DNA of 64,000 nt from Molossus alvarezi (taxonomy: Eukaryota > Chordata > Mammalia > Chiroptera > Molossidae). Position numbers and translations under genes: made by a program. Position 1 is the first letter of the stretch; each line of letters starts with the position of its first letter. Positions 10,983 through 21,999 of the stretch are shown here, piece after piece. The notes beneath the pieces were generated by a model. That model saw nothing but the letters and a program-made list of their open reading frames with translations, had not been told where the DNA came from and made no database searches. The stretch is taken from NCBI GenBank assembly GCA_037176705.1, contig CM073887.1, forward strand, positions 43,090,001 to 43,154,000, in the 5' to 3' direction.

Positions 10983-11470
10983 TTTCTTGGTGTGCAGAAT
11001 GCCAGGCCACAGGAAGCAACCAAAAAGACTTTAGACAAAACAACTGAACCAGGACAAACTGAGTAGATAACTAAGTGCTGGGGAGAGGTGGAGACTGGTG
11101 TAAATGGCCAAGGAAACAGAACCGAGTCAACTTGTTCCTGGTGAGTCTTCCTCTGGAGGAGGCAGTTTGAGCTGAGGTCTGAGGAGGTGGGGAAGACAGC
11201 AGTGTGGAGGTCATGCTGCTCAGGTCTACACTGCAGCCTGGGGACGTCGTCGAGCAGAGGTCCATGTGTGACTTTCCCGTGGCTGACCCAGGTGGGCCAG
11301 GAAGGAGAGGTTCCTAGCAGCCTGACCTCTGGGGCTGTCTTTCCTGGGCTCCATCCTGGGTTACTATCCACCTGGCCAACATCATTTACCCCTTTGGATA
11401 TGTTGGTGATCTCATCTATAAGATGAAGAAAACTGGCTCTTCTCATGAGACTAGTGTGAAGAATGATGCA
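10983..11470. other. unique sequence
   Basis: No exon is recognised. A mixed region with a 3' flank rich in GAGGAGG, without clear repeat identity. Confidence 0.35.
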
Positions 11471-11473
11471 GCC

Positions 11474-11504
11474 ATCACACACACACACACACACACACAC
11501 ACAC
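11474..11504. repeat. (AC)n microsatellite
   Basis: About 14 pure AC dinucleotides after GCCATC. It generates the Val-Cys run in two minus-strand open frames. Confidence 0.95.
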
Positions 11505-11509
11505 CGTCC

Positions 11510-11650
11510 ACAGTAACAAGCATGCGCCTAGCACTCTCCCCGGTCTGGGTCCCCTGCAATGAGCTGTGGGCTCCTTGAGAGCAGGAAGAGTGCCACGCGG
11601 CATCTGGCACACGGAGCAGGTGTGCCACGAATACCTGCTGAGTCCAAGAG
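11510..11650 (+). mobile_element. L2 LINE 3' end fragment
   Basis: GTGGGCTCCTTGAGAGCAGG followed by CATCTGGCACACGGAGCAGG is the sense order of the L2 3' end (AGCTCC-TTGAGGGCAGG, then GCCTGGCACATAG). The A-rich terminal part has gone. Confidence 0.55.
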
Positions 11651-12515
11651 GGAGCCTTGCCTGTTGCCCAGGAAGCGGAGATGATGGAGACATGGCCCCC
11701 GCCCCAAGAGGTGCCCGTGTAGAGGTCGCAGGATGAGGTCTAAGAGCTGATGCTGGTGGAGCTTTGTGCAGACGGCCCGGGATGCCGGGAAGGACAGGCA
11801 GCACCTGGAAGCTCAGGACCGGCTGAAAGGAGAGCCCATGAGACAGAGATGGTGGTGAAGGGACAGAGGGGGCTGGGCCAGGCCATCCCAGGCAGGGAGA
11901 GCTGAGAGGTGAGAAGCAGTTTAGGGTGCAGCTGGAATGCTGGGGGCACCAGATCGCAAAGATTTGTTTTAAGGTGGAGGAGATGGGGATTTGCCTCATG
12001 GATAGATAGATGAATGTTGCTCGGATTCCATTACTCAGCGATACTTCATTTCATAGGTGGGAGCCAGTGTTTCTTTAGGAGCTGACCCATTGCAACTTTG
12101 TGCGGAAGCCAAAGGGCGTTAGAAGTCGCTTCCATCCAGCGTGTGAGTAACCCCCTCGCCCTGAAGCTGGTGGCGGTCCCCACACGGGCACAGAGAAGAA
12201 CGGAGAACCTTCTTCAGTCTGAGTCTAGGGGAATAATTAAACCGTTACTGACAAGTGCCTCTTTGTAAAAAGGAAAAAATAAATCCCACACACTAACTCT
12301 GGTACCTTATTCCAGACACCTTTGGACTGAACCAGATATAGGCCAGTCTGGTGGGTAGGTTTCTACCTTCACCTCATCACTAAGACCGGCCCAACGTTTC
12401 ATTAGCATGAGGTGCCATGTAACACATGAAGATCTTTCCAAATATATATTTTCTCTCCTCCCTCCAAAGTAAGATATGCTCTGTGGCAAATAGTGCAATG
12501 CTTAGAGACAGGAGA
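11651..12515. other. unique sequence
   Basis: No gene or strong repeat is seen. The 174-codon minus-strand frame across 11475-11999 starts in the AC microsatellite phase and has random composition. Confidence 0.4.
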
Positions 12516-12537
12516 ACTGTCATTTTAAAATGACAGT
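12516..12537. repeat. 22-bp perfect palindrome
   Basis: ACTGTCATTTT is followed with no spacer by its exact reverse complement. Each arm contains TGTCA/TGACAG, the core recognised by TALE homeodomain proteins such as MEIS/PREP. It could extrude only a small cruciform. It sits in unique sequence. Confidence 0.9.
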
Positions 12538-12985
12538 GTCAATCATACCTCACTTCTGGGAAGTGCCAAGGGATCCAGGCTTGAAGCAGCATAGGGGCTT
12601 CGGTTTGTGCGCGGGAAAGTCCAGCAGGCCTGAGATCGTACGCGGCACACTGCTCTGACCTGTGAGGGCGCGGGAGACACAGATGGCGTCCTGGCCGGAT
12701 TTCCTACTCCCTTGGTTTGGTAACTATCGATGATCAAAGTCATAGTCTATTTAAGTCAGTAATTACTGTTTGTAGAGGACAAAACTGTAGGAAATCAGAT
12801 CTGGAAGATACACTGGCAATTATATACAAATATATAATGAATGCACCCATCACTTAGAATATAGTTGTGGAGACAGGCTCAGGGAGGTATGCCCAAGGCC
12901 ATGGGGTGAGATGGGGCAGAGATAGGAGTTAGGGACCCTCCAATAAAAGACCCCCTGTTTTCTTGCCAGATACCTTATTTTCTCT
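12538..12985. other. unique sequence with faint MIR
   Basis: No gene is seen. Around 12860-12910 the words GGAGACAGGCTCAGGGAGGT and CCCAAGGCCATGGGGTGAG suggest a sense MIR remnant, at low confidence. Confidence 0.3.
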
Positions 12986-12989
12986 TTCA

Positions 12990-13445
12990 ATGTTATTTAC
13001 TTTAAAAAGAATACGTTACTAGAGGAGTTTTTTAAAAACTCGAACTTATCACCTCCCTAGCAAAAGCTTTAAAACATATTTCTGCATTTCCTCACAAAAA
13101 TTTAAAATATATAGTTATCATAGTGGGCATACAATTCTATGTTCCCCTTCTTTTTTTTTTTTTTTTGGTACGTGCCCTTAGCGGGCACCGAACCTGGACT
13201 CTCTGGTGCATAGGCCAATGCTCCAACCGCTGAGCCAAACTGGCTAGGGCCCCTTCTTAATTAGTATTCAAATCACTTCCCCTTATGGTTATGTGTGTTT
13301 CATAATCACTTGTATGATAGCTTATTAGAATTCTCATTGATATTGTGCATCCCCCTTAGTGTCTGGGCACTTAGGTTATTTTCAGATTTTTAACTTTGAC
13401 GTGTAATCCCAGCCTGAACGTATTTATGCATTTGGCTTTTTCACG
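12990..13445 (-). mobile_element. probable old LINE-1, antisense, split by a short Ves
   Basis: TGGGCACTTAGGTTATTTTC, then AGATTTTTAACTTTGACGTG, echoes the antisense L1 ORF2 tail (GGACATTTAGGTTGTTTCC). The A/T-rich left part would be its 3' UTR. It is very diverged, so the call is tentative. A Ves head with TSD interrupts it at 13152-13249. Confidence 0.4.
13144..13258 (-). mobile_element. head-only Ves SINE with TSD
   Basis: A very short SINE lies in reverse orientation. An A-tail (T-run, 13150-13166) is joined directly to the tRNA-related head (GGTACGTGCCC to CTGGCTAGGGC); the GAGA body and AT-rich 3' part are absent. CCCCTTCTT flanks it on both sides (13144-13152 overlapping the T-run, and 13250-13258). 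The TSD and A-tail show that it inserted in this short form, rather than being cut down later. Confidence 0.8.
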
Positions 13446-14840
13446 TTGAACTAGGTGCCCTCTTCCCCCACTGAAACACTCCCAGGCCCTGAAGGGGAAA
13501 CCCAGCCCGTCACTGGTGGGGTTTTGCACTGTGGCCTACATGGGGGTTGATAGGGAAATCTTTGAACCAAGCTGGGGGATACAAATAAATGACAAAAATA
13601 AAATAATACACTGAATAAATAAAGCCCAAAGCTCATCAGGGATGCTGCAGCCTGTCAAGTCCCACAGCTGCCATGGGCATAAAGAGAGGTGATGACTCTT
13701 CCTGATGATGCTGAACGTGGGGCCTTCGTGGGAAGAAGGAGGAACTCAACTCCACAGCCAGTTTGCAGGAGGTGGAGGAGGGTGGTAAAGGGAGCACTGA
13801 GTTTCCTCCTCACCCCTGCCCTGGGTGAGCACCCCTCACTGTGCTCAGCCGTGTGTTCGGGGATATGGCAGAGCTCAGGGAATGGGCTCCTGCTGGCCAC
13901 CGAGTCTCGAGGCGAGAGGGGGTCCCAGAAATGGCATCATCCTGCAGTGGAGCCCACGAGCTCCAGGGCCAACCGCAGATCAGAAGCAGCAGAGCAGGGG
14001 CGCCCAGGAGCACATCAGTCCCACCCCGGGCTTTGTAGAAAGGGCCAGAGGCGGAGAGCCTGGCTCCACCTGCTCTGCTGTCTCTCATAGGAAGCTAGAA
14101 ACACACCAGGGCCACCGCCAGGGACCCACTCTCTTGCTCTGTGGCTTCTTTAGCTCTCCTTCAGTTCCTGACCCCTGAGTGACCAGAGTAGCAATATGGG
14201 CCAATCCCCGTTCAGGAAAACCCGACATGTCCACAAAATATGTGGGCTTTGTCACATCTCAGCAGAGGGTCCCAGGCCGGAGGATCGCAGGAAGGGAGGC
14301 TTTGGAGCAGAGGGCTCTTCTTTGACCTACTCATGAGCTGCTGGTTCACCCGCTGTCTTAACTAAGCCCCTTCCAACTTTGCCTGACTTTCGCTCCTGCC
14401 CACATACCATGGTACGAAGTGATTGCACATTATTTGAGCTCCACCCTGACTTTGTGAGATGATCTGGATTCCAGGTTGTCAGCTAAGTCCTACAGAGAGT
14501 GCAGCTGGGATTTGCAGACGCCCCCTGCTCCCCCAAACAAGAGTGGACCACCTTTACTGTGTTCAGGGCAGAAATCACCTCCTCAGATCTCCCACTCCCA
14601 GTTCACCGCTCCTGGCCACCACCTGGGGTTCCCGGCCATTCATCTCCTTCCAGGTCTTAGCACAGAGCGCAGGTGTGCAGAGCATCCTCAGGTGGGTTCA
14701 CTGACCAATGCACTGCCTCTCCGGTTGGGTGATGCCCCATCCTGCCGCTAAGGACAGGAGCATGCGCTTATGCCGCCTTTGACCCAGGCCGTGAGGCTGC
14801 TGCCAGTGGCACTGGGGGGAACAGCGGGACGTTCACTTCC
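13446..14840. other. unique sequence, GC-rich in the middle
   Basis: No supported exon is present. An A-rich patch with AATAAA words lies at 13585-13625. Open frames of 80-133 codons between 13655 and 14180 overlap on both strands without any family signature. Confidence 0.35.
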
Positions 14841-15400
14841 ACTGAACTACTGCAGAGTAAACGCCCTACTAATTAATGCACATGAAAGCTTCTCTGTCTC
14901 CCCATTAAGCCTTCAGGGCTTATTCTTGTTTACGTCGTCTTTGATTGTAAGGTTCCCTTTCAACTTGATGGTCAGAACTCAGGGTGGGGATCCATGGGGA
15001 GAAGAGAGAGAATCCTTCTTTGAGCCTGCTGATGTGGGAATTCCTGGAATGAAAAGCCCCAGGAGAGGAAGCAAGGCAGATGCATTTAATTTCTCGATTA
15101 AAACGAGTTAAATACTCGCAATTTTGATGTATGATCAAATCATATTTGAAATACACCAGGCCAAATATATTTATGATGAACTGCTGTGCGGATAATGGAA
15201 ATAATTTCAATAAAACTCTCGTCCATGCTAAGACCTTAATCAAAGGATAACCTGTTTGACATTGGATCACAGAGAACTGTGTAATTCTGCCCCTGCAGGA
15301 ATAGATTTATTCCATTTGCGTGATTAATGCATGAGGAGGCCAAGGTCATGCTAAAGTTAAAGTCCATCTTCTGGATTTCTCTGGCACCATCCAGTTTTCT
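14840..15400. promoter_or_regulatory. possible conserved non-coding element
   Basis: The block has no recognisable repeats and is dense in homeobox and POU-like words: CTAATTAATGCACATG, TTAATTTCTCGATTAAAACG, ATGATCAAATCATATTTG and GTGATTAATGCATGAGG. AT-rich, CpG-poor sequence free of repeats for over 500 bp is the usual look of a developmental enhancer. Cross-species conservation is not visible here, so this is inference. Confidence 0.25.
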
Positions 15401-16598
15401 GTGGAAGCAACAGTTTTTAGAGTGTGATTTCAACGCCTTCCTCAGTAATCCTTACTTTTCTCAGAATTTGATTTTCTATTCTCCAAAACTGTGCCATCTG
15501 GAGGTAGATTGCCTAAAAGTAGGGGATACCTCTCCCGGCCCTCTGGAAGTTTCCTATGTTACTGTTACCTAAAGCTGATGGTTTCAACTTGACTCAAAGT
15601 TACACACGGAGGGCTTTGTCCCAAGTAACTACAGACCACTGAGTTTTCTTCATGTTGTTTACTATTGATGTGTCCTGTAACTTTTGTTATTTTATCATTC
15701 GCATCTTACTTCAGGACCCTCAGTTTTCTCACGTGGAAAATGAGGTAATAACAGCTCCATTCGCTTCCCAAAGGGTGAGAGCTCAAAGTGCCTGGAGGAG
15801 CTCCTGTGAACCACAGGGAACAGCCAGACCCAGGTGGTCTCTGGAATCATTGAATTCCTTTGGTAGTGGTGGGAGGAGGGGAGTCTTCTCTTTCCAACTA
15901 GGTTGCATGCTTTCTGTGGGCAGGAGATGTCTGTCTCATCCCCTCAATTATTTCCTGGCACAAACCAGTGCTCAGCAGATTCCTTGGCTGACCGGCTGGG
16001 CAGTAGAGGGTTTTCAGACAGCTCTGGAGACCAGCCAGGAGGCTTGCCTAGCTTGTTACCAGGACGATGAGCTGAGGACAGACTTGAGCCAGTGGCAAGC
16101 ACTGACTTTGTATCTCCAAAGTTTTTATTATTCCATTCTGATGGGAGAAATAGATAAATCATTAAACTGCTAAAATGAGCCTAATAATCAGGTCAGTGAA
16201 ATTGCAAAAGATATCTCTTTTGACATGTTCTGATTTCTTTTTTCCTCTTTCCTTACCCTTCTCCTAAAATCTGTCCTTTCTCATAAAGAGACAAATTCCT
16301 GATGTGACATCGGCTGTAGCTTGGACAAATTGCGTGAGAAGACATCTCTTTCTGTTAGTTTGCTAGCAGGCTATCTTATTATGGGGACTAACATGAGTGG
16401 AGAGGCCCCAGGCTCTCCCAATTAGGCAAAGAACAAAAAATATATGTCAATTACAAAATGCAAGTGGGCATTTTTTTTCTTGCTTTTTGAGGTGGGTCTC
16501 TGCAAACATTTCAGGGTATTGCCCATTTGTGGAAGGACAGGGATCTCAAACAGCACTCTCCTTTAGGGGTATTTGGATTTTTTTTTAACTTTTGTGTT
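15401..16598. other. unique sequence
   Basis: No gene is seen. A faint antisense MIR is possible at about 15715-15760 (CCTCAGTTTTCTCACGTGG). The 173-codon plus frame at 15652-16173 does not resemble a known protein and has no supporting splice or promoter context. Confidence 0.35.
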
Positions 16599-16599
16599 T

Positions 16600-17045
16600 A
16601 TTTTATTATAAAATGTTACCTGGTTTTTGTAACACCTTTCAAAGAAGTGTATAAAGCCATATTATGGTCTCCCTTCCTTGCCCCTCTTCCTGGCTGAAGT
16701 GCCCCCATACCTCCATCCTCCCCCATCCTCCCCCCGCCAGTGCTGATGGCCATGAACTACTGGTGTGGTGTAAACTTCCAGACTGTTTTATATGTGTGCT
16801 TAGCCAAACTCATGTACAGCTACACAGATTTTATTTTACAAAAGTGAGATAATTGGAAACACATTGTTCTGCAACTTGCTTTTTTTCACCGTGGACATCT
16901 CTCAGGTCAGAAATATAGTCTACCTCATTATTTTTTAAAGCTGCATGTATTCTGTTGTTTGATAACCATAATGAAACAATTTGGTGATGCACCAAAATGT
17001 ATTCCTTTATTCCCCTGCTGATACACACTGAGGTTGCCTCCCCCT
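16600..17045 (-). mobile_element. LINE-1 (L1M type) 3' part, antisense
   Basis: The plus strand shows ACATTGTTCTGCAACTTGC, TCACCGTGGACATCTCTC, then AATATAGTCTACCTCATTA and GCTGCATGTATTCTGTTG. This is the standard order of antisense L1M 3' UTR into the ORF2 end. Many indels; no coding potential. Confidence 0.75.
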
Positions 17046-19000
17046 CCCCCTTCCAACACACACACTGCCTTTTGCTGTTGCGGACCTGCAAGGAAGGTGC
17101 CCGCACACAGCTGTGACCGGGCATCTCCTGCTCAGAGGCTCTTTTCGGATGGGGAAGAGGTTTTCTCCCTGTGAGCAGGTGGCCAGAAATGGGCGCTGAG
17201 CCCTCACGTCCTGCTTTCTGCCCCTGGAGGAACAGAGTTCAGGCTGCAGAATGGCGGGCGTTCTTAAGGTCCACTGGTGCCCCCTCGCTCTCTCCCCTGT
17301 GGTCTAGGTGTGGCCCACGGGCCCTCTTTGCCTCAGCCATTAGCCTGAGTTGGTTGGAATGCACTGCTCCTGGCTCCTCAGGAGGGTATGCTTGCCTTGG
17401 AGGCCAGAGGAGAAGGCGGCGTGTCCACTCTGTGATCCCACAGCTGGAAGGCTAGGCACCTGCCGGGCTGGCTAGGCGGCTCCCTCCTTCTCGCCGCTCT
17501 TGGCGTGCTAAGAACCCTCAACTGGCTCTCTCTGGCCCTCTGGTAGGACGTCCTGCATCGCCACTGAGACCAGCCTTTGCTGTCATCCTGGGGGCAGCCT
17601 CTGTCGGGCACAGGGAAGCCCAGGCAAGAGAGGCCGAGTGGCTCTGCACGGGTCAGTGGTGAGCACTCATCAGCACTGCTCCCGGTGCTCCCGGAGCTGA
17701 AGGAGAAGAAGCCTTCGGTGTGACAGCAGACCATAGGTGGGCCCTTCGTTAGATAAGATGAGTGGTCAGAGAAGGCACCTGTCAGCTGAGGGAAGAGAAG
17801 GAGCCAGGGCGAGATGAGCTCAGCAAAGCGCCTTCCAGACGGTGATGGCAGATGCAAAGGCTCTCTGGCGGGGACAGCCTTAGGCTGGGACCATGGGACG
17901 GCTCCGGAACTGGCAGCAGGGCAGGGTGCTGGACAGTGAGGACGGGACGGCGGCGCCAACGGGGCCAGTGTGGCCCATGGGACCCGGCTCCAGTGCTGGG
18001 CCCAGCTGCACACCCACACCTCAACAATCTGTTAGGTGTCGCATCTCCTCTAGGACGGACATGCTTTACGTGGGGGATCTTGAGGGTGAAGGCAGAAAAC
18101 CCGCACCTGTCCGCTCTGAGGCAGGAGTGCTGCGTGCCGCGCGAGGCCGGTCAGAGCGTGAGGAGCTCCAGGGGCGGTGGCACCTCCGCTGTGGGGACAG
18201 GGCAGGGGGTACGGGGCCGGGCTATGAGGGTGGCCACTGGGACTTGCAGAGACGCTGCGGGTGGGGGCATTTCTAGCAGAGAGAGCATTACCATGAGGTT
18301 CGGGGGTGTGGCAGCAGGGACAGGTGTGGGGAACAGCAGAGGCATGTTTGGAACGGGGAGGCATGAAGAGTCAGGGTGGGGCCAGAGCCGGGAGCGTCAA
18401 AGCCCGAGGTGTGTGCTCTTGATCCATGGGAAAGGGGTTAGGTGGCATGTTTTGTTCCGAGCTGGTCTGTCGGGGGAGCAGAGGCCCTCGCCTTGCTCAC
18501 CTGTGTTTGTGGCCCTGTTACCCAGTAGCTCACATTTCACTCCCTCGGGACTTAGCTGCAAACTGCCAGGGCTGGGAGGTCCCAGGCTGCCGCCTGTCTC
18601 CAGCCCCAAGCCAGGTCTCACCCCTCCAGAGTGGGGCTCATCAGGGACTGCCAAAGTGGAGCCTGGTGGCCAAGGTCACAGAGATTACCTGGGGGAAGCG
18701 GAGGCTCTACAAAGCCTCCAGCACGACCCTCTCTGTAGCCAGAGGAGAGAGACCTGGAATCTGACCATGTTCTCTGTCCAGCGCTCTATAGTCCTAGGGG
18801 TCACCGAAGGGAGTTATGCCTGCTGGGTCCTGTCAAGGCTGCCCGTCATACCGCACCCCACCCCTGGTTGAGGCACACGCACTTCCTTCCCTAAACCTTT
18901 GCTTTCTTGGGACTCAAAGTGACCTCAGGTGTCTGGTGACAGGAAGTAGATTTCCCTGCTCGCGGTCAGCAGCTTTGTGCGTGGCGGAGAAGGCGCGGGT
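17046..19000. other. unique, GC-rich sequence with moderate CpG density at 17880-18330
   Basis: No supported exon is present. CpG dinucleotides are clearly more frequent than in the flanks between about 17880 and 18330 (for example GTGCCGCGCGAGGCCGG) but below a convincing island. The 339-codon plus frame at 17852-18871 and the 213-codon minus frame at 17378-18019 overlap or sit next to each other on opposite strands. They fit loss of AT-rich stop codons in GC-rich DNA better than real genes. Confidence 0.4.
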
Positions 19001-19009
19001 AGAAAGGCA

Positions 19010-19195
19010 GACCGGATCTGGGTTTGGATTCTGGCGCCAGCAGTCCACAGCTGTGTGGCCTTGGGCAAGTAACGGGAGCTGTCTGGGCCTCATGGCCTCA
19101 TCTGTAAAATGGTGACAACAATCCACAGCCTCAAGGTACCCGTTAAAGTTGACGATGTCAATAAAGTCTCCTGCGAGTAGTAAGAAATTCAGTAA
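19010..19195 (-). mobile_element. MIR SINE
   Basis: GGTTTGGATTCTGGCGCCAG, GTGTGGCCTTGGGCAAGTAA, then CCTCATCTGTAAAATGG is the clear antisense MIR order. The 3' AT-rich end with AGTAAGAAATTCAGTAAGTG is also kept. Confidence 0.8.
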
Positions 19196-19784
19196 GTGTC
19201 AGTTCTCTTTTCCCTCTGGAACTCCTTCTCCTACTTTATCCTTCCAGATGAAATTTTAAAAATAGGTCTGTCTTCCCCGTAGACCCAGCGAGACTCAATA
19301 AATCCTAGAGTAAGTTACCAAGAGAGGGTGCAGAATATGTTTCCGCAGAGACCTTTAACCACACAGCTGTCTGGAGTGCCTTGGGGTCAAGGTCAAGGTC
19401 AGTGGTGAGGCCTCTCCATCTGAGGCTAAGTATTCTCCTCACACCTGCCCACCTGGAGCCTCCCCTTCCTCTAGCCCTGCACCGCCCCTGACTCCCCTCG
19501 AAAGGGTCCATCTGGGGGGCCAGTGCTGTTGAACACTGTGAGACTGCTCCCAAGTTCAGCTTCTCTCCTTTGAGTCCCCTGAGGTCCAGATTCTGAGGAG
19601 CAGGAAAGGCTAAGCGTGCAAGGGTCCCCCCCTCCTTTAATTTTAGCAGCAGCCGACTGCATTTGTGCTGACACAGATTGCAGTGGTTGCCATGGGGACC
19701 AGAGTCTGTGCCCAGATTTCTTCTGGAGCCGGGAAGACAGTGGGGCTCCTCTGAGGGTGGGAGGGTTTCTACTTTGTAGAGGTG

Positions 19785-19862
19785 CTGTGATCTGGGACTT
19801 CAGCCTCCAAAACTGTGAGAATACATCTTGTTTAGAAGCTACCCAATGGCCTAAGACAGAGA
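19785..19862 (+). mobile_element. MaLR LTR 3' fragment
   Basis: GGGACTTCAGCCTCCAAAAC, then TGTGAGAATACATCTTGTTT and AAGCTACCCAATGGCCTAAG, is the sense 3' end of an ERVL-MaLR LTR (MLT1/MST type). Only about 75 bp remain and nothing is coding. Confidence 0.65.
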
Positions 19863-19973
19863 GGTTTATTCAGTAGAGGGGCAGCTTTGGGCCTCATGAG
19901 AAGGGGACATTTGAGTTGGTGATGGAGTCAGCCACGTTGATACCTGGAGGAAGAACACGTCAGGCCTGTGCTT

Positions 19974-20618
19974 TCCAGCGTGGTAGCCACTGGCCACGTG
20001 TGGCTGTCGAGCCCTTGAAATGGGTCGGGTCTGAACTGAGATGACCTGTAGTGTAAAATACACAGTAGATTTCAAAGACATAGGGTGAAAGAAAAGAATG
20101 TGAACTATCTCATGAATATTTTATATTGGATATGTGTACAAATGATAATATTTGGATATATTGGGTTAAAATATATTGCTAACATTAATTTCGTCTTCTT
20201 TTTTTGTTTGTTTGTTTGTTTGTTTTTATCCTCACCCGAGGACATTTTTCCATTTTTTGTACAGACAGAGTGGGAGGGAGAGAGAGGCAGAGAGAGAGAA
20301 GGAAACATCGATGTGAAAGGGACACATCGAGTGGCTGCCACCCGCACGACCAACCAGGGCCGGGGACAAACTGCAACCAACGTACGTGCCCTTAGCGGGA
20401 ACCGAACCCAGGTCTCTCCGGACCGCAGGCGGACGCTCTAACCGCTGAGCCAAACTGGCCAGGGCTAATTTCGTCTTCTTAAAAAAAGTTTTTTTAATGT
20501 GGCTACCGGAAATTTAAATGTATATTTGTGGAGTGTCCTTTTGAATTACATATGTGAAAAGAGCCCATACGTCCGTGGCTGGCATTATTTTTCTCGTGGA
20601 TGGTGCTGTTCTAGGCAG
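19974..20618. mobile_element. non-autonomous hAT-like DNA element split by a Ves
   Basis: The ends are GTGGTAGCCACTGGCCACGT on the left and TGGCATTATTTTTCTCGTGG...GGTGCTG on the right. Inside are GTAAAATACACAGTAGATTT, TGATAATATTTGGATATATT and, after the SINE, TTTTTTTAATGTGGCTACCG. I recall this order from a common old mammalian MER element but not its exact name. A second copy lies in the opposite orientation at 61809-62465. Confidence 0.6.
20186..20480 (-). mobile_element. Ves SINE with perfect 15-bp TSD
   Basis: TAATTTCGTCTTCTT is present at both 20186-20200 and 20466-20480 without mismatch. The SINE between is reversed and has an (AAAC)n tail, read as (GTTT)n on the plus strand. It then has the longer Ves body with ATCCTCACCCGAGGACATTT and the head ending in CAAACTGGCCAGGGC. 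The pol III B box complement (GGGAACCGAACCC) is well kept. The perfect TSD suggests a fairly recent insertion. Confidence 0.95.
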
Positions 20619-20753
20619 GGGTTGCGAAGCTGGGGGCATGCCAGGTGTGGGCAGGGGTGGAAAGAAGGCCAGTGTGGTGGAGACAGTGAGGGAGGGGAGG
20701 GGAGGAGCAGAAACTCCTGGATTTTGAGCAGAGGGGTGACTTGGGGTTTGTGG
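20619..20753. other. short unique stretch
   Basis: GGGGAGG-rich sequence between the hAT-like element and the LTR. No gene is seen. Confidence 0.35.
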
Positions 20754-21121
20754 TGTCTCATCTTAGGTGGCTTGAGCTGCCATAGCAAAGTAGCACAGAC
20801 TGAAAGTCGTAAACAACAGAAATTTGTTTTCTTGCCGTTCTGGAGACAGGAAGTTCAAGATCAAGGCGGGAACAGGCTTGGTTTCCCCTGAGGCTCTGTC
20901 CCTGGCTTGCGGATGGCTGTCTTCTCGCTGTGTCCCCACGTGGACTTTGCTCTGTGCACACATGCCCGGTGCCTCCTCTTCTTGTAAGGACACCAGTCAT
21001 CATGGATTAGGGCCCCACCCTTTCACCCGATTTACACTTAATCACCTCTTTAAATGCCCCATCTCCAAGTAGGTCACATTTGGGGTTAGGGCTTCAATAG
21101 AACACAACTCAGCCCATGACA
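20754..21121 (-). mobile_element. solo LTR, ERVL-MaLR (MLT1/MST type)
   Basis: Read on the minus strand it starts TGTCATGGGCTGAG and passes GGTGATTAAGTGTAAATCG, GGACACAGCGAGAAGAC and TCTTGAACTTCCTGTC. It ends with CTAAGATGAGACA. The TG...CA ends and order are those of a MaLR LTR, about 368 bp. No internal region, primer-binding site or coding sequence adjoins it, so it is an old solo LTR. A matching 5-bp TSD is no longer visible. Confidence 0.8.
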
Positions 21122-21364
21122 CACCCTTCACAGCTGTGTGTTCCTTCTGCCCAGCAGGACCCTGCTTGGCTCATCCTGTCCCCAGCTCAGGAATGTGGTC
21201 AGCAGTGTGTGGGAACGAGCATCGGGTCCCAAGCACCCTTTTTGCTGCAGCCTCAGGCCCTGGACAAAGCCAGGAACCTCTGGGAAGCTCTCCACGATGC
21301 TTCCTAAAGGGAGACAACCTCACGGAGCCCTCCTGGGTGCAGGCCCTCAAAATCCAGGACCCCA
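21122..21364. other. unique sequence
   Basis: No gene or clear repeat is seen. Confidence 0.35.
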
Positions 21365-21505
21365 CCTAACCCCTCACAGCCACCCTGAGGAGGGGCCATT
21401 ATTCCCCATGCTTTCCAGGTGGTGCTTGAAGAAATGAAGCGACATGCTCAGGGTCCCACAGTGAGAGGAGGCCAGGCTGAGGCCGGTCGGACCCCCGAGT
21501 CTGTA
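21365..21505 (+). mobile_element. MIR fragment
   Basis: CTCACAGCCACCCTGAGGAG, then GAAATGAAGCGACATGCTCA and GGGTCCCACAGTGAGAGG, follows the sense MIR order. Confidence 0.6.
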
Positions 21506-21734
21506 CTCCAGCCATGCTTGGGCTTCCCGGCAGCTTGACACAGCTCTCCACTCTTTGAAGGAACAAGCGAGTCAGACTATTACTTATAAAGGACTCAGTG
21601 GGTGGGGAGTCAAGGCTGCAGTGGGTAAGCAGACACTTCCTGCACACCCACTTCGGGGCAGCGAACACTCTCGCTGGCTGAGGCCCTGGGTCCTGGCTGG
21701 ACTTAGCTGACCCTCCTTAGTACCCCCTCTGGCT

Positions 21735-21890
21735 TTCACTGGGTGCCTGTCTTGAGCTTGGGGCACATTCCTGTCCTTATTCTGTTTCAGCTTCAGTTTA
21801 TAGATTAGAACGTTGAATCTCAGAGAGGTGAAGGAAGCAAGGTCACGTGGCTGGGGAGACGCACCCAGGGGCTGCTCCCACTCCAGCCAC
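21735..21890 (+). mobile_element. MIR fragment
   Basis: ATAGATTAGAACGTTGAATC, then TCAGAGAGGTGAAGGAAGCA and AGGTCACGTGGCTGGGG, is the sense 3' half of MIR. Confidence 0.6.
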
Positions 21891-21999
21891 GGCTCTTTCC
21901 AGTGTCCCCTGGAGTCATCACTCCTTAGCTGATGCTGCAGAGACCAGGCAGTGACCTGACAGCCAGGGCATCTGGGTTCAAGTCACTTAAAAAATGTTT

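Noticed and set aside
9898..11047. Open frames of 240-335 codons on both strands with 8-residue repeats (SWVPTCTH-like, GSPPAHTP-like, CVQVGTRE-like)
   Set aside because: They are the 24-bp minisatellite read in each phase. A unit length divisible by 3 without stops keeps frames open on both strands; no start context, splice signals or flanking coding sequence support a protein.
17852..18871. A 339-codon plus frame
   Set aside because: It lies in GC-rich DNA with opposing and overlapping frames and no recognisable domain. Stop-poor GC-rich DNA explains it.
20754..21121. A possible provirus around the MaLR LTR
   Set aside because: Only one LTR is present; no internal region, primer-binding site or second LTR is found nearby. 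The 19785 fragment is in the opposite orientation.
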